Of a stretch of 64,000 bases of DNA, positions 20,001-27,133 are shown piece by piece. The position numbers and the translations under genes were made by a program. Location: the NCBI RefSeq assembly GCF_001905445.1, contig NZ_LIVQ01000007.1:58765-122764 (forward strand), in the 5' to 3' direction. The notes below the pieces were generated by a model. That model saw only the letters and a list, made by a program, of their open reading frames with translations, did not search any database and was not told the origin of the DNA. Numbering within the stretch: position 1 is the stretch's first letter; each line of letters starts with the position of its first letter. This DNA is from Streptomyces sp. CB00455 (GTDB lineage: Bacteria > Actinomycetota > Actinomycetes > Streptomycetales > Streptomycetaceae).

Positions 20001-21393
20001 CGCAGATCACGGCCAGTTGGGCCTCCCAGAGCGGGAAGCTGTTGCGCGGTCCGACGTGCCCACCGCATTCGGCGCCCTCGAAGACGAACCGCCTGGCGCC
20101 CTGTTCGAGGTACTGGCGCAGCAGTCCGGGCGAGGGTACGTGCAGGAAGGCCTTGATGCCGTCGGCTTCCAGGGCCCGCGCCTGCGAGGGCCGGCCCCCG
20201 GCGATGATCACGTGGGTGGGCCGGTGGGCGCGTACGGCCTCCAGCTGGGCGGCGCGGGTCTCCTCGGGGGCGAAGCCGAGCACACCGACCCCCCAGGGCC
20301 GGCCGGCCAGCGCGGCCCCCGCCCCGGCCAGCAGGGCACGGGCCTGGTCGCGGCCGGCGAGCGCCAGGGCGAGGAAGGGCAGGGCCCCGCCGTCGGCCAC
20401 CGCCTCGGCGAAGTCCGCGCCGTCGCTGACGCGGGTCATGGGGCCCTGGGCGATCGGCAGGCGCGTGCCCAGGGCGCGGCTCATGGGCGATCCCGGAAGC
20501 AGGACGCCGGCCGCGCGGTCCCCCTGGACCGCGTCCAGTACCGCACCGGTGACGGCGCGGACCGCGCCCGCGGCGTCGCGGAAGCGGTCGGCGAAACGGG
20601 CCGCAAGGAATCCGTCCTGGCCCACGGGAAGCAGCTGTCCCTCCCGGTCCCGGCCGCCGAGCAGGGCCGCCAGCCGCTCCGGATCGCCGGGCAGGTCGCC
20701 CACGGGCGGGACCTGGGGGGCGCGCCGGTGCAGGAAGCGGTGGCCGGCATGGACGGTGGTCTCGGAGCCGTCCATGCCGCGCAGGACGGACGCGACGGAC
20801 GCGGGAACCGCGGACTCCGCCAAGAGCGCGAGCTGGGTGTCGAGCACCACCCCCGCGGCCCCGCCCACCACGGCGGCGGCGGCCGTGCCCGGCGCCATGC
20901 CCCCGCAGGCCCACACCGGCGGACCATCGGGGCCGACCGCGTCCAGGAGCTGCTGGAGCAGGACGAACGTGCCGAGTTCTCCGATCCTCCCCCCGCACTC
21001 GCTGCCCCGGGCGATCAGACCGTGGGCACCTGCTTCCAGGGCGGCCCGGGCCTCGTCCGCACCGGTCACCTCGGCCAGGACGCGCACGCCGCGGGGCAGC
21101 GCGCCGGGCCGGCAGACGGCTCCGGCGCCGAGCACCACGGTGTGCGGGAACACGCCGTCGCGGACGAGTTGGTCGACGGGTAACCGGCACCGCGGCCCGA
21201 TGCGGACCCCGTGCCGGCCGGGGAGCCACCTGCGCAGGTCATTCCAGGCCGTCCGGGCCGCCCGGTCCCCGGTTCCGAGGTCCAGCACGCCGAGTCCCCC
21301 GCCGCGCGTGACGGCGGCCGCGAGCCGCGCGTCGGGCTCGCCGAATGGAGTCAATCCGATGACCAGGTCCAGGACGTGCTCTGCCGACGTCAT
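14017..21393 (-). CDS. Iterative type I PKS: NPD-NPD-KS-AT-ACP-KR
   Basis: A 2458-aa megasynthase, first gene of the operon. Two nitronate-monooxygenase-like (PfaD-type enoylreductase) TIM-barrel domains open it: about 1-215 (ARGSECGGRIGELG) and 300-640 (LPIAQGPMTRVSD, FEGAECGGHVGPR, FFAGGIHDARSA). Then KS (712-1155: Cys900 in DAACASSLAA, His1035 in EAHGTGT, His1075 in KSQIGHTK), AT (1311-1660: Ser1435 in GHSYGEL), one ACP (Ser1856 in ADLSVDSIKRAEI) and KR (2175-2450: GGARGI, Tyr2372 in QADYAAAND). The start is ATG 21393, with GGAG four bases upstream; the in-frame ATG at 21462 lacks a site. In PUFA synthases the reductase is a separate protein (PfaD); here it is fused and duplicated. Simple repeats occupy linkers (Gln-Asp-Arg-Gly near 470-495, Pro-Val/Pro-Ala near 1933-1957). 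With the KS-AT-DH-PPTase partner this should build a reduced lipid-like chain. Confidence 0.85.
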   Translation of the reverse strand: MTSAEHVLDLVIGLTPFGEPDARLAAAVTRGGGLGVLDLGTGDRAARTAWNDLRRWLPGRHGVRIGPRCRLPVDQLVRDGVFPHTVVLGAGAVCRPGALPRGVRVLAEVTGADEARAALEAGAHGLIARGSECGGRIGELGTFVLLQQLLDAVGPDGPPVWACGGMAPGTAAAAVVGGAAGVVLDTQLALLAESAVPASVASVLRGMDGSETTVHAGHRFLHRRAPQVPPVGDLPGDPERLAALLGGRDREGQLLPVGQDGFLAARFADRFRDAAGAVRAVTGAVLDAVQGDRAAGVLLPGSPMSRALGTRLPIAQGPMTRVSDGADFAEAVADGGALPFLALALAGRDQARALLAGAGAALAGRPWGVGVLGFAPEETRAAQLEAVRAHRPTHVIIAGGRPSQARALEADGIKAFLHVPSPGLLRQYLEQGARRFVFEGAECGGHVGPRNSFPLWEAQLAVICDWMDRGQDRDQGRGQDRDQGRGQDRGQDRAPIRDRDPDGVPGVEVFFAGGIHDARSAAMVAALAAPLTARGCAVGLLMGTAYLFTEEAVACGAVQPLFQRQVLAAGRTALLRTAPGHATRCVPSPFSDGFREVEAGLRAEGLPGREVWERLERLNVGRLRIASKGVERTTAGVLAPVDEARQYAEGMFMAGEVAALRTATTTVAALHASVTEEAAGFLARRSADLRGGLAPGADRAAGAADAEPAPAPLDVAVVGMACMFPQAPDLAAFWALVLDGHDAVTEVPPERWDAAVHHSPGPGATSASKWGGFLPRIPFDPLGYGIPPASLGSIEPVQLLALEAARRALEDAGYGEEGRAFDRMRTGVVFGAEAGSDLSNATTLRAVLPSYYGHVPAELDEQLPRLTEDTFPGMLANVISGRVANRLDLRGPNYTVDAACASSLAALDVACKELVLGTSDVMLCGGADLHNGINDYALFTSVHALSPTGRSRPFDDAADGIVLGEGVACVVLKRLADAERDGDRVYGVIKGVGSSSDGRSLGLTAPRPGGQRAALERAYRNAGVSPAQVALLEAHGTGTVVGDRTELGVLTEVFTEAGAESGACVLGSVKSQIGHTKCAAGMAGLIKTALALHTGVRPPTLHLERPVSAWKDGESPFVFHREALPWPAPPERRLAGVSAFGFGGTNFHVVLAAHGGDGPPPVHARDAWPAELFTFRGATAAAARGAAAELLDLAVAAEAGTAPWRLRDLAATASRRAGRAQGPVRAAFVAHDPAGLCLRLRHTLDALDTLDALDAVPSQGRPAPAPARVRLAAEHERAAQGPPAGVPGAGPAGAPAFGVHLAQEDIGPGLTAFLFPGQGSQRPGMSAHLLTTFPELGRLLYTGGGAHDPRAHDPRADDPSADDSRAQAPGAHVPGAHVAGALYPPAAFDDAGRERARRALTDTRAAQPALGIVELAAYDVLTRAGVHPDLAAGHSYGELVALCAAGAIEPDALPGLSAARAAAVLAAAGDDPGAMAAVAATPEEIERALGRPLPDGLVLANHNAPRQSVLSGGSAAVEAALRTLRDAGHGAKRLPVACAFHSPLLAGAGPVFRRTLDQQPLHTPEFPVWANRTARPYGLDPDAVRDELAAQIGAPVRFVAQVEAMYEAGARTFVEVGPGRVLTRLVADILGGRPHRVVVCEPLADSGLADLLDALARLAAAGLPVLTDWMFQGRDAVDIDRTPAPRRPGWTVDGHLVRTASGEPLPGALAPARRVVESPVTANPGQPQAGAADALIAEFLRTSRDMVSAQRDVLLAYFGAAPEAGSLPDHAAPPREPERPAQLPVAGAPYAVPAVSGPVPPQVPAPVAAPGPEGTGALTEEAVLRTVLELISERTGYPLDMVEPDLDLEADLSVDSIKRAEIAGELARRLGAFDGSAPLALDDAELEELTRARTASAIAHWMAARAAGPSGGETATPAAPAAGPAPGNVSSPVPVPVPEPVRVPAPAPAPAPAPDDAPADRPLVAAPRRLRMLPVPLPAPEPDPGPAGLAGARYALVGDGTDVFRGVAAELSARLTRLGADPVLLGAGQAPRGADGPLDGVVLLTALGEDGAPFLPDGFALVRDVLRHGPRRLLLARAAAGVRAAGVDGLVRTAAREYPAVRVRCIGLDLGTAAPPARAADALVAELLADDAVPVVLRTAGGRFAPELTAAPLGPLGAAGAGPAGEGAAEAAALGLDRDSVVVVVGGARGITARCVGALATASRCRVELLGRTPAPDGPEDPETAGAPDRAALRTVLAGTGRYGTPAEIDRAADLVLARREVTATLDALSAVGSRARYRSVDCREAPSVLQAVKEIHSEHGRIDGVVHAAGIIEDRLMEEKSAESFGQVYGTKTESAAALLAAVEQLPQPPSFVVLFGSIAAVLGNRGQADYAAANDALDTLGAAWAARTGRRALTVHWGPWAPSEDHAGMVGPELARHYAQRGVTLIDPEEGALALLRELAWGEETVRSVVHTASEW

Positions 21394-21513
21394 AATTCTC
21401 CGAATGTGCGATGCATTACCCGGGGGGATTTCGGTCGAGACGAAAGAGCCGAAGGAAGGCATGGGGTCGCGCGGGCCCGAAACAGGAATTCGGGCCGTTC
21501 GGTGGACGTAGCG

Positions 21514-21542
21514 AAACTAGCGGCAAGTTACTGAAGGGTCAA
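21514..21542 (-). promoter_or_regulatory. Promoter of the PKS operon
   Basis: Read on the minus strand, TTGACC (21542-21537) and TAGTTT (21519-21514) are separated by exactly 17 bases. The -35 matches TTGACA at five of six positions, and the -10 resembles streptomycete TAGnnT elements. Transcription would begin near 21507, giving a leader of about 115 nt before the ATG at 21393. Confidence 0.6.
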
Positions 21543-21977
21543 CGCTGCGGCCCTGATCCGCAGGGGGCTACAGGGCGCCGGAGCGCTACCGGAGGGCGGT
21601 GCATTCCGGAAACCGATGTCCGTCACGTCATGCGCGACGAGGAATGAAAGGCGCGAATTCGATGGACGTGCGGCCGCGCGAGGACCTGGAAAGTACTGGT
21701 CAGTAGGCCCATTGTGCAACGCGGCGGCACCAGGGCCCTTCTGGCGTCCTGTCCGGTTTCCGTGCCTGCCGTGCCTGCCGTGTGCGCCTGAGGGGCGGGC
21801 GCCCTCCGCGGCGCTTCCCGGGCCGCTGTGGCCGGCCCGTGGGCATCACGCGTCGGACAGGCCCCGCAAGGTGCATAGCATGTACATGTCGCGCGTGTGG
21901 CGCGGCCGGAAGGGGGGCGGCAGGCCCAGGTTCCCGTTCTCCCCGGTTCCGGACTCTCTGCCAGGAAAGAAGAACGC
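21543..21977. other. Divergent intergenic region between PKS operon and lipoprotein gene
   Basis: About 435 bases without a convincing gene. A perfect 10-bp palindrome, CATGTACATG (21879-21888), lies about 90 bases before the lipoprotein start and could be a regulator site. TAGCAT at 21876-21881 overlaps it and may be part of a -10 element for the plus-strand gene. The short open frames here have no ribosome sites. Confidence 0.4.
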
Positions 21978-22658
21978 ATGCACCGCCGATCCAAGGCCCT
22001 GTACGGGGTCCTGGCCGCCGTCCTCGGAGTCTCGCTCACCGCCTGCGGCGGCGCTGACGCAGAAGGCGGGAAGTCCGGCGTTCCCGAGGGCCGCACGGCG
22101 AAGGACGCGGCCGGGCAGCCGGGACCTTCCGCCAGTCCTTCCGCGAGTCCGTCCGACAAGCCGCAATGGGGGCCCGCGTTGGCCATGGGCCGGCCGGCCC
22201 CGAAGCTGTACGAACCGAAGAACACCGCGGGCGGGAAGTTCGAGGTGACGGCAACGAAGATCGTGAAGGGCACCGCCGAGCAGGCGAAGTCCCTGCACTG
22301 GGACAAGCGCCTCCCGGGCGAGCCGAAGGGTGACACACCGTACTTCGTGTACATCACCTACACACTGAAGGAAGGGAAGCCGGGAGTCGCCAATCCCGAC
22401 CTCGGAGCCCACGCCGCGGCCCTCGACATGAACGGCGTGCACGTCGCGGAGCGGCCGACCGTCCACACGGGCTACGTCGAGGGCGGCTGCACGGTCCCGC
22501 CCGTCTACATGGGCTGGGACATCGGCGAAACCCGCACCCTCTGCACGGTCTTCGCCGGCGACCGGTCCAACCCGCCTGCCCGGCTCGCCTGGGCCACGGA
22601 CGTGACGACCGACGAGGACTACATGCGGGGCGCCTCCTGGGAGTGGACCGCCAAGTAG
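21978..22658 (+). CDS. Putative lipoprotein of unknown function
   Basis: A 226-aa lipoprotein. The signal peptide ends in the lipobox LTACGG, followed by a disordered Gly/Ser/Pro region (SASPSASPSDKP) and a beta-rich domain (FEVTATKIVKGT, TPYFVYITYTL, ETRTLCTVFAG). This overall shape, a Ser/Pro tether followed by a domain like DUF4352-type immunoglobulin folds, is common among actinobacterial surface lipoproteins, but the family is not certain. ATG 21978 is chosen because AGGAAAGAAG precedes it and the signal peptide starts there; the open frame extends 27 codons further upstream without a site. It is divergent from the PKS operon. Confidence 0.75.
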   Translation: MHRRSKALYGVLAAVLGVSLTACGGADAEGGKSGVPEGRTAKDAAGQPGPSASPSASPSDKPQWGPALAMGRPAPKLYEPKNTAGGKFEVTATKIVKGTAEQAKSLHWDKRLPGEPKGDTPYFVYITYTLKEGKPGVANPDLGAHAAALDMNGVHVAERPTVHTGYVEGGCTVPPVYMGWDIGETRTLCTVFAGDRSNPPARLAWATDVTTDEDYMRGASWEWTAK

Positions 22659-22834
22659 GCGGACGGGCGGTGGGCGACAGGTCAGCGCGACGGCCTCGGC
22701 GCCCTCCGCGGCCGCGCCCACGGCTTCCGCGTACGTCGGCCGTGTGTCCGGCCGCCGCCGGCAGCAGCGCTGGACACACCGGCTGCCCTCCCGGGCCGCC
22801 TCGACCGGGGCCGTCGCGAGGACGGAGAGGCATC

Positions 22835-23701
22835 ATGATCCACATGACTGACGCAGCGCCCAGCGCCTCCACCAGCGCCTCCGCCAATCCCTCCACGGAA
22901 GTCTTCCCTGCCACCGGCACGTCCCCCTCGGCACGCCCTTTTCCGCCCACCGGCCGTCGCGTGCTCGTCAGCGGTGCCTCGCGCGGGCTCGGCCGTGCGC
23001 TCGCTCGGGCATTCGCCGCCAATGGCGACCGGGTGGCCGTCCATTTCGGCTCGCGGCGTGCGGAAGCCGAGGAAACCCTCGGCTCCCTCTCCGGTACGGA
23101 GCACGTGCTCGCCGGTGGCGACCTGTCCACCCCGGACGGTGCGCACGCCGTCGCCGAGGCGGCGGCCGCCGGACTGGGCGGGCTGGACGTGCTCGTCAAC
23201 AACGCCGCGGTGAACGTGGCGCACCCGCTCGCCACCACCTCCTACGAGGACTGGGCCGCGGCCTGGCAGAGTCACGTCTGCGTCAACCTCCTCGCGACGG
23301 CGAACCTCAGCCATCTCGCGGCCCGCCGGATGATCGCGCAGGGCGGCGGCGGCCGCATCGTCAACGTCGGCTCGCGCGGAGCCTTCCGCGGCGAGCCCGA
23401 CCACCCGGCGTACGGCGCGACGAAAGCGGCGGTGCACGCGCTCGGCCAGTCCCTGGCCGTGCACCTCGCGGAGTACGCGATCGGCGTCGCCTCCGTCGCA
23501 CCGGGGTTCTTCGAGACGGAGCGGGTCGCACACAGGCTGAGCGGCGCGCAGGGCGAGGCGATCCGCGGCCAGAGCCCCTTCGGACGGGTGGCGTCGGCGG
23601 ACGAGATCGCGGCGGCCGTGCTATGGCTGGCCTCCCCGGCGGCCGAATGGGCCTCGGGAACGGTTCTGGACCTCAACGGCGCCTCCTACCTCCGCACGTG
23701 A
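22835..23701 (+). CDS. SDR-family oxidoreductase
   Basis: A 288-aa short-chain dehydrogenase. After a 40-residue Ser/Ala-rich N-terminal extension comes the NAD(P)-binding motif SGASRGLGRALA, then DVLVNNAAVN, the catalytic Ser region IVNVGSRGAF, and the catalytic Tyr-x-x-x-Lys in HPAYGATKAA. The C-terminus (GRVASADEIAAAVLWLASPAAEW) is standard for the family. All catalytic residues are present. ATG 22835 has GGAGAGG upstream. The extension is longer than in typical SDRs of about 250 residues; an internal start, for instance the ATG at 22844, would shorten it slightly. It stands alone between the lipoprotein and the antitoxin-like gene, so no pathway can be assigned. Confidence 0.85.
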   Translation: MIHMTDAAPSASTSASANPSTEVFPATGTSPSARPFPPTGRRVLVSGASRGLGRALARAFAANGDRVAVHFGSRRAEAEETLGSLSGTEHVLAGGDLSTPDGAHAVAEAAAAGLGGLDVLVNNAAVNVAHPLATTSYEDWAAAWQSHVCVNLLATANLSHLAARRMIAQGGGGRIVNVGSRGAFRGEPDHPAYGATKAAVHALGQSLAVHLAEYAIGVASVAPGFFETERVAHRLSGAQGEAIRGQSPFGRVASADEIAAAVLWLASPAAEWASGTVLDLNGASYLRT

Positions 23702-23869
23702 GACAACCGCCAGGGCGCGGCGGTGTCGACGCGAAAGTCGTCCGCGCGGCGGCCGTGGGGCGAGCCGGAGGGGCGGTTCTGAGCGGGCCGTCCCCTCGGT
23801 CCGGCATGGACGCGGGCTCGGGGGGTAGCCGGGGTGCGTACGACAAAGGCGCTATCGCTGGAGGTACTC

Positions 23870-24064
23870 ATGGGCAAGCTGGGAGACATGGCGAACAAGG
23901 CCAAGGAGATGGCCAAGGGCCACCCGGACCAGGCCGACAAGGGTGTCGCCGGCGCCGAACGGCTGGTCGACGAGCGTACGGGCGACAAGTACGACGCCCA
24001 GACCGACAAGGCCGCCGACGCGGTCCGGCGTTCCTACGGCAGCGACGGCACGCCCGAGCGCTGA
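23870..24064 (+). CDS. Small Rv0909/MT0933-type antitoxin-like protein
   Basis: A 64-aa highly charged helical protein (MGKLGDMANKAKEMAKGH, ERLVDERTGDKYDAQTDKAA). It matches the pattern of the actinobacterial MT0933/Rv0909 antitoxin family, which also resembles CsbD-like stress proteins in composition. GGAGG stands six bases before the ATG. No cognate toxin gene is adjacent on either side, so an antitoxin function is doubtful in this context; many streptomycete members are orphan. A strong terminator follows. Confidence 0.65.
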   Translation: MGKLGDMANKAKEMAKGHPDQADKGVAGAERLVDERTGDKYDAQTDKAADAVRRSYGSDGTPER

Positions 24065-24089
24065 CCCCTAAGGCAGCCACCACGGCCCC

Positions 24090-24118
24090 CGGCCCCCGGC
24101 GTCAAGCGCCGGGGGCCG
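24090..24118 (+). terminator. Terminator of the antitoxin-like gene
   Basis: A perfect 12-bp stem (CGGCCCCCGGCG / CGCCGGGGGCCG) with a 5-nt loop, 25 bases after the stop codon. No T-run follows, as is usual in Streptomyces. The remaining 215 bases up to 24333 show no gene. Confidence 0.7.
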
Positions 24119-24333
24119 ATCCGTCACCGCCCTGCCGGTTGCACGGCGGGAGGAGGGAACGGCCGGGTCCGGAGCCGTGGCCGCCGCATGTCGCGGAGGA
24201 AGGCCGGGCGAAGTCCGCCGGGGACGCGCCCCAGCACGGTGCCGGGTCACCGGGGGAGGCCTGCGCGCCAGGGCGCGTACACACGGCCCTGTTCTCCCGA
24301 AGCTACGGCGAAGTGACAAGTAGCTCTCTGTAA

Positions 24334-24870
24334 TCAGCGTGGTACTCGGTCGGGGAGAGCGGGGCGGGGTCCGGGGACTTCTCCGAGCTGGAGGGCGGCG
24401 AAGTCGGCGTGGGCCTGGTCGACGGCTTCGGGGTACGCCTGGCGCTTGGCGTGTTCGGCGAGCGCTCGGTAGATGCTGGCGACGGAGGGGTTCTGGCCCT
24501 TGCGTTTGCCGGTGGGGATGATCAGGTCGGGCTGGATCTGCTCGACGGACTCGCCGCCCGCGCGGCGCCGCAGCACGGTGTGGGGCATGTCGTCGGTGAT
24601 GACGGGGGGCCGGCCGCCGTGCTTGCCCTTGCGGGCCGCGGTGTCGAGCCCCTCCAGCGTCGATTCCCGGATGTTCTCCCGCTTCGTCTCCGCCATCGCC
24701 GCGAAGAACGCGAACAGCAGTTTCCCCGGCCCGGTGGGGTCGTAGATACCGGGCAGCGGCCCGGCGAGCATCTCCAGGACCAGGCCGTGAGCGGTGAGGT
24801 GGTCGGCGAGCCCAGTCAGTTCGGCGGCGTCGCGGCTGAGCCAGGCGGGCTTCGGCCCGGGTGCGGGCAT
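24334..24870 (-). pseudogene. Serine recombinase (resolvase) lacking its catalytic N-terminus
   Basis: The frame carries the second half of a resolvase/invertase: FAFFAAMAETKRENIRESTL is the long E-helix region (family pattern A-M-A-E-x-E-R-x-x-I-R-E-R-T), followed by ARKGKHGGRPP and a C-terminal helix-turn-helix (NPSVASIYRALAEHAK). The N-terminal catalytic domain, with the nucleophilic Ser and the Arg triad (normally the first 70 residues), is absent. Upstream on the same strand there is instead an HNH-like fragment. It cannot be active as a recombinase. It probably derives from the resolvase of the Tn3-type element whose transposase remnant lies at 29 kb. Confidence 0.75.
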
Positions 24871-25036
24871 GGTGGTCCTGGTCGTAGTGCAGGTGGCAGC
24901 CCTTCGCGCGGAGATTGTCGGGCTCGCAGTGTTCGGGCGTGTGGTCGAGGTGAGCGGTCGTCAGGATGACGCGGGAGGGAGCCTGAGCACGATAGGTGTC
25001 GCATTTTGCACGACAACTGCCGCAGGGAGCGCGGAA
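24846..25036 (-). pseudogene. HNH-like zinc-binding protein, C-terminal fragment
   Basis: Reading leftwards from the in-frame stop at 25037, the frame gives C-x2-C-x3-C near its start, then RVILTTAHLDHTPEHC and EPDNLRAKGCHLHYDQDHH. These are the core motifs of small HNH-type zinc-binding proteins frequent in streptomycete mobile DNA. There is no start codon or upstream half, and the frame merges into the recombinase remnant near 24846. It is a fragment. A related N-terminal half lies on the same strand at 28.4-28.6 kb. Confidence 0.55.
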
Positions 25037-25142
25037 CTACGCCAGACCGATCAGGCCGCGAGCACGGAAGCCTCGGACCCCGCGTCACCTCGGGTGTGGC
25101 CGGTGCACACACGCCGCGCGGCGCCCGGTGCCGGGCCCCCGG

Positions 25143-25745
25143 TCAGCCGGCTTCCGTCAGGGCCGCGTGCGCGGCGGCGAGGATCTCCTCGGAGAGCGGG
25201 GAGCCCTGGGTGGCCCGGGACAGGACCAGAGCACCGACCAGGGTGCACAGGCGGGCGAGGCCGCCCTCGACGCCCCCGACGCCCCCGATGCCCTCGCCGC
25301 CCCCGACGCCCTCGGCGGGGGCGAGGAACGCGGCGAAGTCGGCCACGCCCTCCGCGTAGGTACGGCGCGCCTCGCGGCCTTCGGGTCCGCGCGCGACGTC
25401 GATGGCGAGAGCCGAGACCGGGCAGCCGTCCGCCGCGTTGTCACGGTGTTCGACGGAGAGGTAGGCGTCGATCAGGGCCCGCTGAGCGGCATCCCGCTGC
25501 CCGTCGTGCCGCTCGAGCCCGGCCGCATTGCGCCGTGCGATCTCATCGAAGACGTGGGCGGTGACCTCATCGACGAGCGTTTCCTTGGAGGCGAACTGCT
25601 TGTAGAAGGCGCCGTGGGTGAGGCCGGCCGCCTTCATGAGATCGGCGACGCTGACGTGGGTGCCCTGCTCCCGGAACAGCCGCGACGCGGTGTCCACCAC
25701 CCGCCTGCGATTTTCCTCCGCCTGCGCCTGCGATACGCGGCCCAT
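25143..25745 (-). CDS. TetR/AcrR-family repressor
   Basis: A 200-aa TetR regulator. The N-terminal helix-turn-helix is clear (VVDTASRLFREQG, VADLMKAAGLTHGAFYKQF). The ligand domain contains CPVSALAIDVAR, a motif of the YxaF/LmrA-like subgroup. A short Gly/Glu/Val repeat (GGGEGIGGVGGVEGG, residues about 158-172) is inserted near the end and is unusual for the family. ATG 25745 has a perfect AGGAGG at the right distance. The gene is divergent from an SDR gene with a palindromic operator between them, so it probably represses that gene, and perhaps the quinone reductase, in response to a small electrophilic molecule. Confidence 0.85.
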   Translation of the reverse strand: MGRVSQAQAEENRRRVVDTASRLFREQGTHVSVADLMKAAGLTHGAFYKQFASKETLVDEVTAHVFDEIARRNAAGLERHDGQRDAAQRALIDAYLSVEHRDNAADGCPVSALAIDVARGPEGREARRTYAEGVADFAAFLAPAEGVGGGEGIGGVGGVEGGLARLCTLVGALVLSRATQGSPLSEEILAAAHAALTEAG

Positions 25746-25779
25746 GGCCACCTCCTGCACGAACCAGTTTGGATGTCGA

Positions 25780-25825
25780 TTGGCATCTATCCTAGTCACG
25801 TGTTTAGATTGTGGTTGCAATCTAA
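25780..25825 (+). promoter_or_regulatory. SDR promoter overlapping a TetR operator
   Basis: A perfect 8-bp inverted repeat, TTAGATTG-6 nt-CAATCTAA (25804-25825), lies in the 125-bp TetR/SDR divergent gap. TTGGCA at 25780-25785 and TTAGAT at 25804-25809 (18-bp spacer) form a plausible SDR promoter whose -10 lies inside the left half-site, so a bound repressor would block it. Confidence 0.6.
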
Positions 25826-25870
25826 TTGACGCGGGTGCTCCGACGGCGCCTGCGAAGGACAGGAGCGAGC

Positions 25871-26563
25871 ATGGAACTCAAGAACGCGGTCGCGGTGGTC
25901 ACCGGCGCCAACCGGGGCCTCGGGCGGCACCTGGCCGCTCAGCTCGTGGAGCATGGCGCCAAGGTCTACGCGGCGGCCCGGCGTCCCGAGACGGTCGACC
26001 TGCCGGGTGTCACCCCGCTGCGCCTCGACGTGACGGACCAGGAGTCGATACGGGAGGCCGCCCGCATCGCATCGGACGCGACGCTTCTGATCAACAATGC
26101 GGGCGTCTCCACCGGCGCGACGCTGGTGGGCGGCGACCTGGACGAGGTACGTCGCGAGATGGAGACCAACTTCTTCGGCCCGCTCGCCGCGACCCGGGCC
26201 TTCGCCCCTGTCATCGAGGGCAACGGCGGCGGCGCCGTACTCAACGTCCTGTCCGCCCTGTCCTGGTTCCACCCGGCCGGCCTCGGCTCCTATGCGGCCT
26301 CCAAGGCCGCCGCCTGGGCGCTGAGCGACGCGACCCGTGAGGAGCTGGCACCGCGCGGGATCACCGTCTCGGCGCTGCACGTCGGCTACATGGACACCGA
26401 CATGGCCGCCGGCGTGCCCGCCGATCAGAAGGTCGCCGCCGCCGACGTCGCGGCCCAGGCCCTTTCCGGCATCGAGACCGGCCTGCAGGAGATCCTCGCC
26501 GACGAGACCAGCCGGTACGTCAAGCAGAGCCTGTCCGCGGCGCCCCAGCCGAACGCGGGCTGA
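25871..26563 (+). CDS. SDR-family oxidoreductase controlled by TetR
   Basis: A 230-aa short-chain dehydrogenase with VVTGANRGLGRHLA (cofactor motif, residues 9-22), LLINNAGVS, catalytic Ser in NVLSALSW and catalytic Tyr/Lys in GSYAASKAA. The length is normal and all key residues are present. AGGAG precedes the ATG. It is divergent from the TetR gene and sits inside the Tn3-type cargo. Such TetR-SDR-quinone reductase modules are common accessory detoxification units in actinomycetes; the substrate is unknown. Confidence 0.85.
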   Translation: MELKNAVAVVTGANRGLGRHLAAQLVEHGAKVYAAARRPETVDLPGVTPLRLDVTDQESIREAARIASDATLLINNAGVSTGATLVGGDLDEVRREMETNFFGPLAATRAFAPVIEGNGGGAVLNVLSALSWFHPAGLGSYAASKAAAWALSDATREELAPRGITVSALHVGYMDTDMAAGVPADQKVAAADVAAQALSGIETGLQEILADETSRYVKQSLSAAPQPNAG

Positions 26564-26608
26564 CGCTCACCCCCTCCACCACGGCACGACGGCCTTCCAG
26601 GCCCCCTT

Positions 26609-26962
26609 GTGCAAGGACTTCTCACGCGTTACACGGCCTTCGGCCACAGGACCGGACTGCGCGTCTCCGAGTACGCGCTCGGCACCGCGAACTTCGGCAC
26701 CGGCTGGGGCGCCGGCGCCGAGCCCGACGAGGCCCGCCGGATCTTCGACCGGTTCGCCGAGGCCGGCGGCACCTTCCTCGACAGCGCCGACAGCTACCTC
26801 GCAGCCTTCGACGTCCAGCCCACCGACGAGCAGTACGCGCGCCTCGGCAAGGTCAGCGCCATGCCGCTCGGCGTACCGCCCGAGGGCGTCGCGGGCTCGC
26901 TGGGCCGCCTCCGGGGCGGCGATGCGAGCAGCGTCATCGCCCCGGTCGTGCCGATGGCCTGA
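26609..26962 (+). pseudogene. Aldo/keto reductase with large internal deletion
   Basis: The 117-codon frame joins the start of an aldo/keto reductase (RTGLRVSEYALGTANFG, EAGGTFLDSADSY, which includes the NADPH-pocket Asp and catalytic Tyr region) directly to its end (FDVQPTDEQYARLGKVSAM). About 200 residues, including the Lys/His catalytic segment and most of the barrel, are missing at the join near 26810. The protein cannot fold as a TIM barrel. It lies between the SDR and quinone-reductase genes and may once have been co-transcribed with them. Confidence 0.75.
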
Positions 26963-27133
26963 GCCCGGAAACACGGCCGCCGCAGAGCTCTCCGCGCAGG
27001 CACTGGCCACCGCCGTGCCGACGCGGAGCGCACGGACCAGAAGGCACCACAAACTTTCTCGTAACGAGACAAACCCCTCACGGACAGAACACCCCTCCCA
27101 CTTGGACGGGAGACCACACGAACGGAGATGACG

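Noticed and set aside
15694..21183. 1829-codon open frame antisense to the large PKS
   Set aside because: Third-position GC bias keeps the reverse frame open. The composition (Gly/Arg/Val-rich) shows no domain, and the minus-strand PKS motifs are complete.
23870..24064. Toxin-antitoxin module
   Set aside because: Only the antitoxin-like gene is present; neither neighbour resembles a toxin.
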